A DNA stretch of 64,000 bases from Comamonas sp. KCTC 72670 (lineage in GTDB: Bacteria > Myxococcota > Myxococcia > Myxococcales > Myxococcaceae), in contig BNCN01000012.1 in NCBI GenBank assembly GCA_014656495.1, positions 238,233 through 302,232 on the forward strand, written 5' to 3'. The notes below the pieces were generated by a model. The model was not told the origin of the DNA and ran no database searches. It saw nothing but the letters and a program-made list of their open reading frames with translations. The position numbers were made by a program, and so were the translations under genes. Positions 8,183 through 17,646 of the stretch are shown here, one piece after another. Numbering within the stretch: the first letter of the stretch is position 1; every line of letters begins with the position of its first letter.

Positions 8183-9963
8183 GCCGCCATCCGATGACAC
8201 ACGCCTCCGGAGTCCGGGCGCTCCTCGCGGCGCTGGCCGTGGCGCTCTTCTGCGCGCCGTCCGCGGCGTGGGCGCAGAGCAGCTCGCTCAAGGACGAGGT
8301 GAAGGAGCGGCTGGGCCGCGTGGAGACGGAGCTGGACGACTGGGACGTCCCCGGCGCCCGGCGCGAGCTCTCCGAGGTGGAGAAGCTGCTCCCCGCCGAC
8401 GTGGAGCCGCTGAAGTACTACCAGGGCCGCGTGGCCTTCGAGGAGGGCCGCTACGACGACGCGGTGGCGCTGCTGGAGGGCGCCCAAATCGAGGACAAGC
8501 CGGGCAGCTACCTCCGGCTGGCCAAGGACACGCGCGACATCACGAAGGCGCACCTGCGCGCGGAGAGCGAGCACTTCATCTTCCAGTACCCCAAGGGGAA
8601 GGAAGAGGTGCTGGTGCCCTACGCGCTGGAGACGCTGGAGGCCATCCACCGCGCGATGAAGGAGGACCTCGGCTGGACGCCGCCGGGCGGCAAGATTCGC
8701 GTGGAGGTGGTGAGCAACGCGCGTGAGCTGTCGAAGGTGAGCACGCTGACGGAGAAGCAGATTGGCACCACGGGCACCATCGCCATCTGCAAGTTCAACA
8801 AGCTGATGGTGACCAGCCCCAAGGCGGTGGCGCGCGGCTACGACTGGCAGGACACGCTGGCGCACGAGTACATCCACCTGGTCATCAGCCAGATGAGCCG
8901 CAACACGGTGCCCATCTGGCTGCACGAAGGGCTGGCCAAGTTCCTGGAGTCGCGTTGGCGCGGCAAGGCGGGCCTGGCGATGACGCCGTCCACGCAGGCG
9001 CTGCTGGGCAAGCGGGTGAAGGCGGACACGCTCATCCCCTTCGAGAAGATGCACCCGTCCATCGCCCTGCTGCCCACGGCCGAGGACGCGGCCACCGCGT
9101 TCGCGGAGGTGTTCTACGCCATCGACTACGTGCACAGCGTGAAGGGCACGGCGGGCCTGCGCGCCATCATCCAGGAGCTGAAGGCCGGGCAGAAGGACCG
9201 CAAGGCGGTGGAGGTGGCCATGGGCATGCCCTTCGGCCTCTTCGAGAAGTCCTGGCTGGCGCACATCAAGAAGCAGCCCTTCCCCACCGAGCTGATTCCC
9301 CGCGAGGACCGCGTGGTGTTGAAGGAGAACGCCAAGGGCCAGGTGAAGGACGAGAACGAGAAGAAGGGGCGCGAAATCTCGTTCGGCGACTTCCAGGAGG
9401 TGACGGAGGTGCCCGCGCGCAAGTTCGCGCACCTGGGTGAGCTCCTGCGCGAGCGCAACCGCGTGAAGGCCGCGGCCGAGGAGTACGCCAAGGCGCACAA
9501 GCTGGTGGGCGACAAGTACGAGTCGGTGTCCAACAAGTACGCGCTGGCCCTGCTGGAGCTGCGGCGGCTGGACGAGGCGGAGAGCGTGCTGCGCGGCAGC
9601 CTGCGCGTGCACCCGGGCTCTGCGTCCACCAACGTCCACCTGGGCCGCATCCTGCTGTACCGGAAGGACTACCCGAAGGCGAAGACCGCCTATCTGGAGG
9701 CGCTGGCCTCGGACCCGTTCGACCCGGAGATTCACCTGGCCCTCACGCGCATCCACGGCTCCATGGGCGAGACGGCCCTGGCGGGACGCGCGCGTCAGGC
9801 GAGCGCCCTGCTCACGGGCCTCAAGGCCGAAGAGGTGGACCGCGTGGCGCAGCAGTTCCTGAAGGACGAGGGCGGGCTGTCGGAGATGAACGTCTCCGGC
9901 ACGTCGGACACGGAGGCGCCGAAGGACGCGGCGCAGCCCGTGAAGACAGACGCGGGGAACTGA
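8179..9963 (+). CDS. Exported TPR protein with peptidase MA-like (gluzincin) domain
   Basis: 594 residues starting at GTG 8179, overlapping the upstream stop by four bases. Residues ~8-33 form a signal peptide ending at AWAQ. Residues 35-115 contain TPR-like helices. Residues ~125-380 form a peptidase_MA-type metalloprotease domain, with HEYIH at 229-233 and WLHEGLA, in which Glu250 fits the third zinc ligand of gluzincins. Residues 415-560 hold more TPR repeats. The protein probably works in the periplasm together with the DUF4175 membrane partner, with the TPRs as docking surfaces. Its substrate is unknown. An intact zinc site argues for an active peptidase. ATG 8194 is an alternative start that would shorten the leader. 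Confidence 0.82.
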   Translation: MSRHPMTHASGVRALLAALAVALFCAPSAAWAQSSSLKDEVKERLGRVETELDDWDVPGARRELSEVEKLLPADVEPLKYYQGRVAFEEGRYDDAVALLEGAQIEDKPGSYLRLAKDTRDITKAHLRAESEHFIFQYPKGKEEVLVPYALETLEAIHRAMKEDLGWTPPGGKIRVEVVSNARELSKVSTLTEKQIGTTGTIAICKFNKLMVTSPKAVARGYDWQDTLAHEYIHLVISQMSRNTVPIWLHEGLAKFLESRWRGKAGLAMTPSTQALLGKRVKADTLIPFEKMHPSIALLPTAEDAATAFAEVFYAIDYVHSVKGTAGLRAIIQELKAGQKDRKAVEVAMGMPFGLFEKSWLAHIKKQPFPTELIPREDRVVLKENAKGQVKDENEKKGREISFGDFQEVTEVPARKFAHLGELLRERNRVKAAAEEYAKAHKLVGDKYESVSNKYALALLELRRLDEAESVLRGSLRVHPGSASTNVHLGRILLYRKDYPKAKTAYLEALASDPFDPEIHLALTRIHGSMGETALAGRARQASALLTGLKAEEVDRVAQQFLKDEGGLSEMNVSGTSDTEAPKDAAQPVKTDAGN

Positions 9964-9977
9964 AGCGAGGGCGTCGG

Positions 9978-10859
9978 CTACACGTCGACGCCCAGCTCCT
10001 TCAGGGACGCCTTTGATTTGGCATGTCCCTGTTCCGCGGCCTTCTTGAAGCACTGAAGCGCGCGCGCCTTGGATTTCGGCGCGCCGTTGCCGTCCAGGTA
10101 CATCCCGCCCAGGCTGTAGAGCGCGCTGGCGTCCCCCTGCTTCGCGGACAGTTGGTACCACTTGAAGGCGCCCAGCAGGTCCACGGGGCCTCCGACGCCT
10201 TCGAGGCACAGCCATCCCAGGACGCATTGCGCCCCCGCGTCCCCTGCTTCCGCGGCCTGCTTGTAGAGTTGGATGGCGCGCTTCAGGTTTTTCCGAACGC
10301 CCCGGCCCACCTCGAAGCACTCGGCGACGAAGCGAAGGTTCTTCACGTCCCCTCGCCGCGCATCCGCCAGCCACAGCGCGATGGCCTCTTTCATCCGCTC
10401 CTGACGGGGACTCTTCGAGAGCACGGCGGCGAGGTTCCCGCGTGAGGGAGGGAAGCCCAGCGCCAGCGAACGCCGGTACCACTGTTCCGCGAGCCGCGGG
10501 TTCGGCCGCACACCCGGGCCCCTTCCCTGCTCGTAGCAGAGCGCCAGGTTGAACGCGGCGACGCCATCTCCCAGGCCCGCCGCCTTTCGCATCCAGCGCA
10601 TGGCCTCTGGCACGTCCTGACGAATGCCGTCGCCGTGCTCCAGATGGAGCGCGACGTTCGTCATCGCCTCCACCCTGCCGGCTCGTGCCGCCATCAGATA
10701 GGCATGGGCCATCGCTTCGCGGGAATCCTCCGGCCCAGTCTCCAGATTCCAGGCCCGCTCCATCGCCTTGACTGACAAGGGCGTGACGGTGGCCTTGCGG
10801 CTCCGACGAACCTTCTTCTCTGGACGTTGAGCCAAGCGCGGGGCTCCTGTGAGCAGCAT
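9978..10859 (-). CDS. Sel1-repeat protein
   Basis: 293 residues with no signal peptide. The N-terminal 25 residues are strongly basic (RPEKKVRRSRK). Residues ~45-285 consist of about seven Sel1-like repeats of ~36 residues, with recognisable cores such as AMRWMRKAAGLGDGVAAFNLALCYEQGRG, AAEAGDAGAQCVLGWLCLEGVGG and SAKQGDASALYSLGGMYLDGNG. Sel1 repeats are helical scaffolds for protein-protein contact, and no catalytic domain is present. The gene converges on the TPR/gluzincin gene (14-base gap). It is divergent from the alpha/beta hydrolase gene, with which it shares a 57-base promoter region. Binding partners cannot be inferred. Confidence 0.85.
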   Translation of the reverse strand: MLLTGAPRLAQRPEKKVRRSRKATVTPLSVKAMERAWNLETGPEDSREAMAHAYLMAARAGRVEAMTNVALHLEHGDGIRQDVPEAMRWMRKAAGLGDGVAAFNLALCYEQGRGPGVRPNPRLAEQWYRRSLALGFPPSRGNLAAVLSKSPRQERMKEAIALWLADARRGDVKNLRFVAECFEVGRGVRKNLKRAIQLYKQAAEAGDAGAQCVLGWLCLEGVGGPVDLLGAFKWYQLSAKQGDASALYSLGGMYLDGNGAPKSKARALQCFKKAAEQGHAKSKASLKELGVDV

Positions 10860-10916
10860 TGTCTGGCGCGACCGTGCGCTCAGCCCCAGGGGTTCCCCCC
10901 AGGATAGGATGCCAGC

Positions 10917-11651
10917 ATGCGCGACTTATGGTTCGTAGAGCACGGCAAAGGAGAGCCCTTCCTGCTCCTACACCCCGGCGGCACCGACACCCGGGCACTT
11001 CAATCGCTCATCTCGGTCCTGGGAGACGGCTATCGCATCATCGCCCCGGAACAACGCGGGCATGGGCGAACACCGGATGTCGAAGGCGATTGGAGTTTCG
11101 CGCGGATGGCGGCGGACACCGCCGCGCTGCTCGAACACCTGAAGCTCTCCGACGTTCACGTCTTCGGCTGGAGCGATGGCGCGATTGTCGGGCTGCACCT
11201 GGCGCTCGCGCGGCCCGACCTGGTGCGGAGCCTCGTCTTCGGCGCGGCGCCCTTTCGCGTCGACGGCTGGCGTGACGGCGTTCTCGGAGGGAGCCCGCCA
11301 GACTTCATGGCCCAGGCCTACGCCGAGCTGTCGCCCGATGGCCTCGGACACTGGCCGGCCGTCGTCGCGAAGTCAGCGAAGCTCCACGAGCGGGAGCCCG
11401 CCATCACCGTCGAGGCCCTGCGCGGCCTGAAGCACCCGGTGCTGGTGGTCATGGGAGACGACGACGAGGTCCGCTTCGAACACGCCATCGAGATGTATGA
11501 AGCCCTGCCCGACGGAGAGCTGGCCGTGGTGCCTCGGGCGACGCATGGACTGCTCGTGGAGAAGCCCGACCTCCTGGCCCGGCTCATCCGCGACTTCCAT
11601 TCACCGGACAAAGACAATGGAGTCGCTCCGCTTCGTCGCGGCCAGCGCTGA
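10917..11651 (+). CDS. Alpha/beta-fold hydrolase
   Basis: 244 residues, a complete cytoplasmic alpha/beta hydrolase without signal peptide. The oxyanion-hole region is LLHPGGTDTRA. The nucleophile elbow is GWSDG with Ser86. The acid is probably an Asp in VVMGDDDEVRF, and the catalytic His is in RATHGLLVEKPD. The order and spacing fit the family that includes 3-oxoadipate enol-lactonase-like esterases and proline iminopeptidase-like enzymes. Substrate cannot be told from sequence alone. The gene is monocistronic, divergent from the Sel1 gene and followed by a 116-base gap with no structure I can support. Confidence 0.88.
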   Translation: MRDLWFVEHGKGEPFLLLHPGGTDTRALQSLISVLGDGYRIIAPEQRGHGRTPDVEGDWSFARMAADTAALLEHLKLSDVHVFGWSDGAIVGLHLALARPDLVRSLVFGAAPFRVDGWRDGVLGGSPPDFMAQAYAELSPDGLGHWPAVVAKSAKLHEREPAITVEALRGLKHPVLVVMGDDDEVRFEHAIEMYEALPDGELAVVPRATHGLLVEKPDLLARLIRDFHSPDKDNGVAPLRRGQR

Positions 11652-11767
11652 ACAGGCTCGTGGAGCCCCCGACTCGAGCGCCACCAGCAGCCAGGCCAAC
11701 AGCCGTTACGACGGCGCCCCACTGACCTCGCCGCCTCCCATGTCTAGCTTCCCGCACGGGAGGCTCG

Positions 11768-12202
11768 ATGGAAGCGCGGTTCCTCGTCTCGCTTGCCGCC
11801 GAACTGATGGAGTGGGCGGGCGTGTGCAGCATGGTGCTGGGCGCCGTCTTCGCACTCGTGGTGCTCGCCACGGGCAAGCGGCTCCCCGGCGGTGAGGCCT
11901 ACCGTCGCTTCCGGCTCAACCTGGGCCGCGCCATCCTGCTCGGCCTGGAGTTCCTCGTCGCCGCCGACATCATCCGCACCGTGAGCCAGCGCCCCACGCT
12001 GAACGGCGTGCTGGTGCTCGGCCTCATCGTCCTCATCCGGACCTTCCTCAGCTTCACCCTCACCGTGGAGCTCGAGGGCCGCTGGCCCTGGCAGTCCCGC
12101 GAGGCGGAATCCACGGGCCCGACGCACCCCACCTCCCCTCCGGCTTCCCCGCACCACCCCGCACCGCCGCCACCCGACGCACCACGTCCGGTGAAACACT
12201 GA
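11768..12202 (+). CDS. DUF1622 small membrane protein
   Basis: 144 residues with three hydrophobic helices, at about 8-33 (CSMVLGAVFALVVLAT), 52-72 (ILLGLEFLVAADIIRTV) and 78-100 (LNGVLVLGLIVLIRTFLSFTL). The GLEFLVAADII and LIRTFLSF motifs are characteristic of DUF1622 inner-membrane proteins, whose role is unknown. The hydrophilic C-terminal ~35 residues are Pro/His-rich (SPHHPAPPPPDAPRPVKH) and vary in the family. Start ATG 11768 follows a GGGAGG at about 11759. It is a single gene between the hydrolase and the DUF4142 gene, with no operon evidence. Confidence 0.8.
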   Translation: MEARFLVSLAAELMEWAGVCSMVLGAVFALVVLATGKRLPGGEAYRRFRLNLGRAILLGLEFLVAADIIRTVSQRPTLNGVLVLGLIVLIRTFLSFTLTVELEGRWPWQSREAESTGPTHPTSPPASPHHPAPPPPDAPRPVKH

Positions 12203-12368
12203 ACGCAGCGGGTCGGACGCGTGGACAGCGGTACCGTCGTCCGCCGGACCCTGCTCTCCCCTCGCGTGAAGTGGCGCACGGACGCGGCACCTGCCGCCGT
12301 GCATCCCGCGCCAACGCCGCTCCAACGTGCGCGCCCGCCTTTCCCCACGCACAAGGAGCACCACCCCA

Positions 12369-13049
12369 ATGAAACATCCCCTCCCGGGACTCGTCCTCGC
12401 CGCCTCGCTGTTCGCCCAGAGCGCGCCGCTCGCGCAGTCCGGTATGCCCGACAGCCCTCCGCCCCCGCAGGACACCGTGTCCGTGCAGAAGGGCATGGCG
12501 ACGTACCGCGGCTACACCGCGCCCACGGACGAGAAGGCGCTGCTCGACCGGCTGCACCATGCGAACCAGCAGGAGATCAAGGCGGGCCAGCTCGCGCAGC
12601 AGCGCTCGCAGAACCCGGACGTGAAGGCCTTTGGCGCCATCATGATGAAGGCCCACACCGCGCTGGACCAGAAGCTCACGTCCTATGCGCGCAGCAAGGG
12701 CCTGAAGCTGGCGGACACGCCCAAGGCCATGAACGACGCCGAGGAGACCGCGCAGGCCACGGCGAAGGCGACGATGGACCAGCTCGCGGTCATCCGCGGC
12801 GCGCCCTTCGACTCCGTCTATCTCTCCTCGCAGGTGGCGGGACACGACGCCGTCCTGGGCCTGGTGCACACCGCGCAGAAGGCGATGCCCAAGGCCTCGC
12901 CCGAGCTGGCCGCGATGCTCATGGACCTGAGCAAGCAAGTGCCCGCGCACCGGCATCAGGCCTGGAGCATGCTCGGCAAGCTGGGAGGCGACTCGGGCGT
13001 GGGCGGCTCGGGGCCCGCGCACCCGCCGAAGCCGAAGCCGAAGCCGTGA
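12369..13049 (+). CDS. Exported DUF4142 protein
   Basis: 226 residues. Start ATG 12369 has AAGGAG at 12352-12357 and a signal peptide at about 1-23 (LVLAASLFAQSAPLAQ). Residues ~55-195 are the helical DUF4142 domain, a ferritin-like four-helix fold. Typical blocks are LDRLHHANQQEIKAGQLAQQRS, VKAFGAIMMKAHTALDQKL and AGHDAVLGLVHTAQ. Family members are periplasmic or outer-membrane proteins of unknown function, often linked to stress. The C-terminus is a Gly/Pro/Lys tail (PKPKPKP). No metal ligands stand out strongly enough to claim a ferritin-like di-iron site. Confidence 0.83.
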   Translation: MKHPLPGLVLAASLFAQSAPLAQSGMPDSPPPPQDTVSVQKGMATYRGYTAPTDEKALLDRLHHANQQEIKAGQLAQQRSQNPDVKAFGAIMMKAHTALDQKLTSYARSKGLKLADTPKAMNDAEETAQATAKATMDQLAVIRGAPFDSVYLSSQVAGHDAVLGLVHTAQKAMPKASPELAAMLMDLSKQVPAHRHQAWSMLGKLGGDSGVGGSGPAHPPKPKPKP

Positions 13050-13134
13050 TTCGAGGCACGGTTCACTTTCACGCTCTGCTCACACACGCATCCGAGGGGT
13101 GAGCCCGACGCGCTCGCGGTGCATGATGGGCCCC

Positions 13135-13413
13135 ATGATGACTCGTACGCTGACCTTGACCGTCCTCGTCACCGCGAGCGCGCTGCTGAGCGGCTGCTTC
13201 AACAACGCGGAAGCCATTTGCGAGAAGCGGAAGGAGTGCTTCTCCAACTCCCTCAACGTCAACCGCTGTGCCGACGAGCTCGACGACTGGGCGAACGCCC
13301 GGGACCAGGACCGCCGCAAGGACCGGCTCGCCGACTGCGCGGACTGTCTCGACCGCCGTACCTGCGCGCAGATTCGCACCGAGTGCATCGGGGCCTGCGT
13401 CGGCGTCCCCTGA
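13135..13413 (+). CDS. Small cysteine-rich lipoprotein
   Basis: 92 residues starting at ATG 13135 (a second ATG follows immediately). The signal peptide ends in the lipobox LLSGC, so Cys19-20 is the lipidated residue. The mature part is short and carries about nine further cysteines in patterns such as CEKRKEC, CADCLDRRTC and CIGAC, suggesting several disulfides. This spacing recurs in small myxobacterial surface lipoproteins, but I cannot name the family. It lacks Asp at +2, so outer-membrane localisation is possible. A very strong hairpin follows, shared with the convergent S9 peptidase gene. Confidence 0.75.
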   Translation: MMTRTLTLTVLVTASALLSGCFNNAEAICEKRKECFSNSLNVNRCADELDDWANARDQDRRKDRLADCADCLDRRTCAQIRTECIGACVGVP

Positions 13414-13425
13414 GCCTGCAAAGCA

Positions 13426-13457
13426 CCGGGGCCCGCATCTTCCGACGCGGGCCCCGG
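13426..13457. terminator. Bidirectional terminator between convergent genes
   Basis: CCGGGGCCCGC (13426-13436) pairs perfectly with GCGGGCCCCGG (13447-13457) around a 10-base loop. It lies between the stop of the Cys-rich lipoprotein and that of the S9 peptidase, so it can serve both strands. Confidence 0.65.
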
Positions 13458-13481
13458 GAGTGACGTCACACCGCTACGCGG

Positions 13482-15521
<2,040 letters not shown>

Positions 15522-15712
15522 GGTCGTCTCCTGGTTCAGTCGCCCCGCCGTCACCCCACCCGAGGGGTGCGTCACGGGCACGGTTGTCGGGGGTGGACGC
15601 TGCCTGCTACGGCCCGCCCTGTCCACCCTCGCGTACCCGGGGTGCCCTCCACACGCATCCAGAGGCGCACTCCGGCATGACGCGGCGCTTCGGCGCGGTT
15701 AGACACGGGCCC

Positions 15713-16333
15713 ATGAGCGAGCCCATCACCCTCCGCGTCTGGTCCGATTACGTCTGTCCCTGGTGTTACGTCGGTCAGGTCGAGGTCCAGAAGCTGAAGA
15801 AGGAGTACGACGTCCAGGTGGACTGGCGTCCCTTCTATCTCCGCCCGGAGACGCCCCCCGAGGGCCTGCCCCTGCCCGACTACGTCCGCGAGAAGATGAA
15901 GGACCCGAACAACCCGCTGAAGCTCCGGGCCCAGGCAGCCGGGCTCGCCCTGGTGATGCGGGACATCATCCCCTCCACCCGCCGCGCCCACGAGGCGACC
16001 GAGTTCGCCCGGGAGAAGGGCCGCCAGGAGCCGTTCCACGCCGCCGTGCTGCGCCGCTACTGGATTGCGGGCCAGGACCTCTGGCAGTGGGACACGCTCC
16101 GGGGCGCCGCGCAGGAAGCGGGCCTGGACCCGGACGCGCTGCAGCGCGCCGTGGAGGGCGGCCGCTACACGAAGGTCGTGGAGGACTCCATCCAGGAGGC
16201 GCGCGCCATCGGCGTCAGCGCGGTGCCCACCTTCGTCCTCGGGGAGAAATTCGGCCTGCAGGGCGCGCAGGAGTACCCCGTGTTCCAGGAGGCCATGCGG
16301 CGCCTGGGCGCGACGCCGCGCGCGCAGCCCTGA
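15713..16333 (+). CDS. DsbA-family FrnE-like thiol oxidoreductase
   Basis: 206 residues with no signal peptide, hence cytoplasmic. The thioredoxin-fold active site C15-P-W-C18 (WSDYVCPWCYVGQ) lies at the N-terminus. It is followed by the inserted helical domain and then the VPTFVLGEKFGLQGAQ strand, which contains the cis-Pro loop (AVPTF). This is the FrnE/2-hydroxychromene-2-carboxylate isomerase-like branch of DsbA proteins. These act in polyketide biosynthesis or in cytoplasmic redox and disulfide isomerase roles. Start ATG 15713 is chosen because it leads directly into the domain; an upstream in-frame ATG at 15584 would add an unlikely tail. It is divergent from the S9 peptidase. Confidence 0.85.
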   Translation: MSEPITLRVWSDYVCPWCYVGQVEVQKLKKEYDVQVDWRPFYLRPETPPEGLPLPDYVREKMKDPNNPLKLRAQAAGLALVMRDIIPSTRRAHEATEFAREKGRQEPFHAAVLRRYWIAGQDLWQWDTLRGAAQEAGLDPDALQRAVEGGRYTKVVEDSIQEARAIGVSAVPTFVLGEKFGLQGAQEYPVFQEAMRRLGATPRAQP

Positions 16334-16345
16334 GCAGCAGCCCCA

Positions 16346-16360
16346 GGGGCTCAGAGCCCC
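16346..16360. terminator. Short hairpin between convergent genes
   Basis: GGGGCT (16346-16351), loop CAG, AGCCCC (16355-16360), followed by TT. It overlaps the last codons of the FliB-like gene and follows the FrnE-like stop. A weak terminator is possible. Confidence 0.35.
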
Positions 16361-17637
16361 TTGAGCAGCACGAGCATCCGGCCGAGCGTCTCGCCGCCTC
16401 CACTCCCCGCCAAGCCCTGCGCGAGGGAGTGGAGCTGGGGCGCCTGCTCCACGTGCTTGGCGATGAGCTGGAAGCACTCCACCGCGGCGGCGTCGAGCCG
16501 CGCGCGGGCGGCCTCGGTGTCGCGTGAAGGCTCCGCGCAGAGCGCCACCACCTCGGGGTGACCGAAGAGCGTCCAGCAGAGGACCGCCTCGCGGAGCACC
16601 ATGCGGAACACGTAGTCCAGCACCCGGGGCGCGTCCGTGAAGGCGTGGCGCAGCCAGTGGTTCACCGCGTGGTGGCGGAAGTACTGCTCCACCCGCTCGG
16701 CCAAGGCGGGCGACAGCCGCGCGCGGCGCTCCTCGTGAATCCGCCAGGCGTCGTCGGGAATCAGGTCCTCGCCGCCGTAGGACGCGAGCACCTGGTCCAC
16801 CAGCGTGAGGAACCGCTCGCTCCCGCTCCGGACCGCGCCTCGCCGCGCCTTGAGCACGGTGGCGCAGATGCCCGCCCACGGGCCCCCGGGCAGCGCCAGG
16901 GACGCGAAGCCCCCGTGCAGCGCGGACAGCGTCTCCGGCGCGGAGAACGTGTGCAGCACCTCCGTCAGCAACGTGTCGGCGCCCTCGCGCGCGGCGCCGC
17001 GAAACACCTCCGTGCCCTGGAAGTAGAAGCCATCCAGGCGGAGCCCCAACTGGCCCAGCGCGAACAGCCGCGCGGCGAAGGGGAGCTCCCGGTGTTGGAG
17101 CAACGCCAGCGCGGTGGCGCGCACGGCCGGCGCGTGCCGCCTCCAGGCGTTGTCCTCGTCACCATCGAGCGGACGCGCCAGCTCCGGCCGCAGCGCGAGG
17201 TCCTCCGAGACAGGCACCGCCTCCAAGGCGTCTTCCGGCAACAGGCACAGGCGGGCCACCTCGGGACACGCGAGCGAGCCCGTCACCTCCAACCCGTGCG
17301 ACCAACGCGTGGCGACACGCGGAAACGTGGCGCAGGCGTCCGGGAGCGCGGGCTCACCGTAGGCGCGGTGCAGGGAGCACGTCTTGCGCGCGTCCAGGAA
17401 GACGCAGTGCCCGTCCTCCCGCTTGGCGATGACCGCCTCGTCGCCGGGCGCGGCGCCGGGCTCGGGGCGGATGAAGGCGTCCACCCGCTCCGCGTCCGGA
17501 CCACCGGCCACCGCGTCGCGCAGGCGCTTCAGCCGGTCCTCGCTGACCGGGACGACGAGCCCCGCGCAGCAGGTGTCCTCGCAGTCCTGCGCGAGGCACC
17601 TGAAGCGCGTCATGTACCGGGGCGAGGTGGCGGTCAT
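16351..17637 (-). CDS. FliB-like lysine N-methylase homologue
   Basis: 428 residues. The N-terminus has the Cys pattern of the flagellin lysine-N-methylase FliB family: Cys14, Cys19, Cys23 and Cys24, followed by HCVFLDARKTCSLHRAYG and LPDACATFPR. FliB of Salmonella methylates lysines on flagellin and binds an iron-sulfur cluster. The rest is helical, with no other domain that I recognise. The gene lies nine bases downstream of the PilZ-Hsp70 gene on the same strand, so they form one operon. Known Myxococcaceae have no flagella, so its substrate should be another protein, or the fold has been reused. The name is a family assignment and not a claim about flagellin. Confidence 0.72.
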   Translation of the reverse strand: MTATSPRYMTRFRCLAQDCEDTCCAGLVVPVSEDRLKRLRDAVAGGPDAERVDAFIRPEPGAAPGDEAVIAKREDGHCVFLDARKTCSLHRAYGEPALPDACATFPRVATRWSHGLEVTGSLACPEVARLCLLPEDALEAVPVSEDLALRPELARPLDGDEDNAWRRHAPAVRATALALLQHRELPFAARLFALGQLGLRLDGFYFQGTEVFRGAAREGADTLLTEVLHTFSAPETLSALHGGFASLALPGGPWAGICATVLKARRGAVRSGSERFLTLVDQVLASYGGEDLIPDDAWRIHEERRARLSPALAERVEQYFRHHAVNHWLRHAFTDAPRVLDYVFRMVLREAVLCWTLFGHPEVVALCAEPSRDTEAARARLDAAAVECFQLIAKHVEQAPQLHSLAQGLAGSGGGETLGRMLVLLKGL

Positions 17638-17646
17638 GGCGGAACG

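Noticed and set aside
5075..8200. Very long minus-strand open frame (1041 residues) opposite the DUF4175 gene
   Set aside because: It is Leu/His/Arg-rich, low complexity, without start signal or domain. It mirrors the high GC third-position bias of the plus-strand coiled-coil gene.
8161..10158. Minus-strand frame running through the TPR/gluzincin gene into the Sel1 gene region
   Set aside because: The part opposite the TPR gene has no motif; only the Sel1 gene at 9978-10859, in its own frame, is supported.
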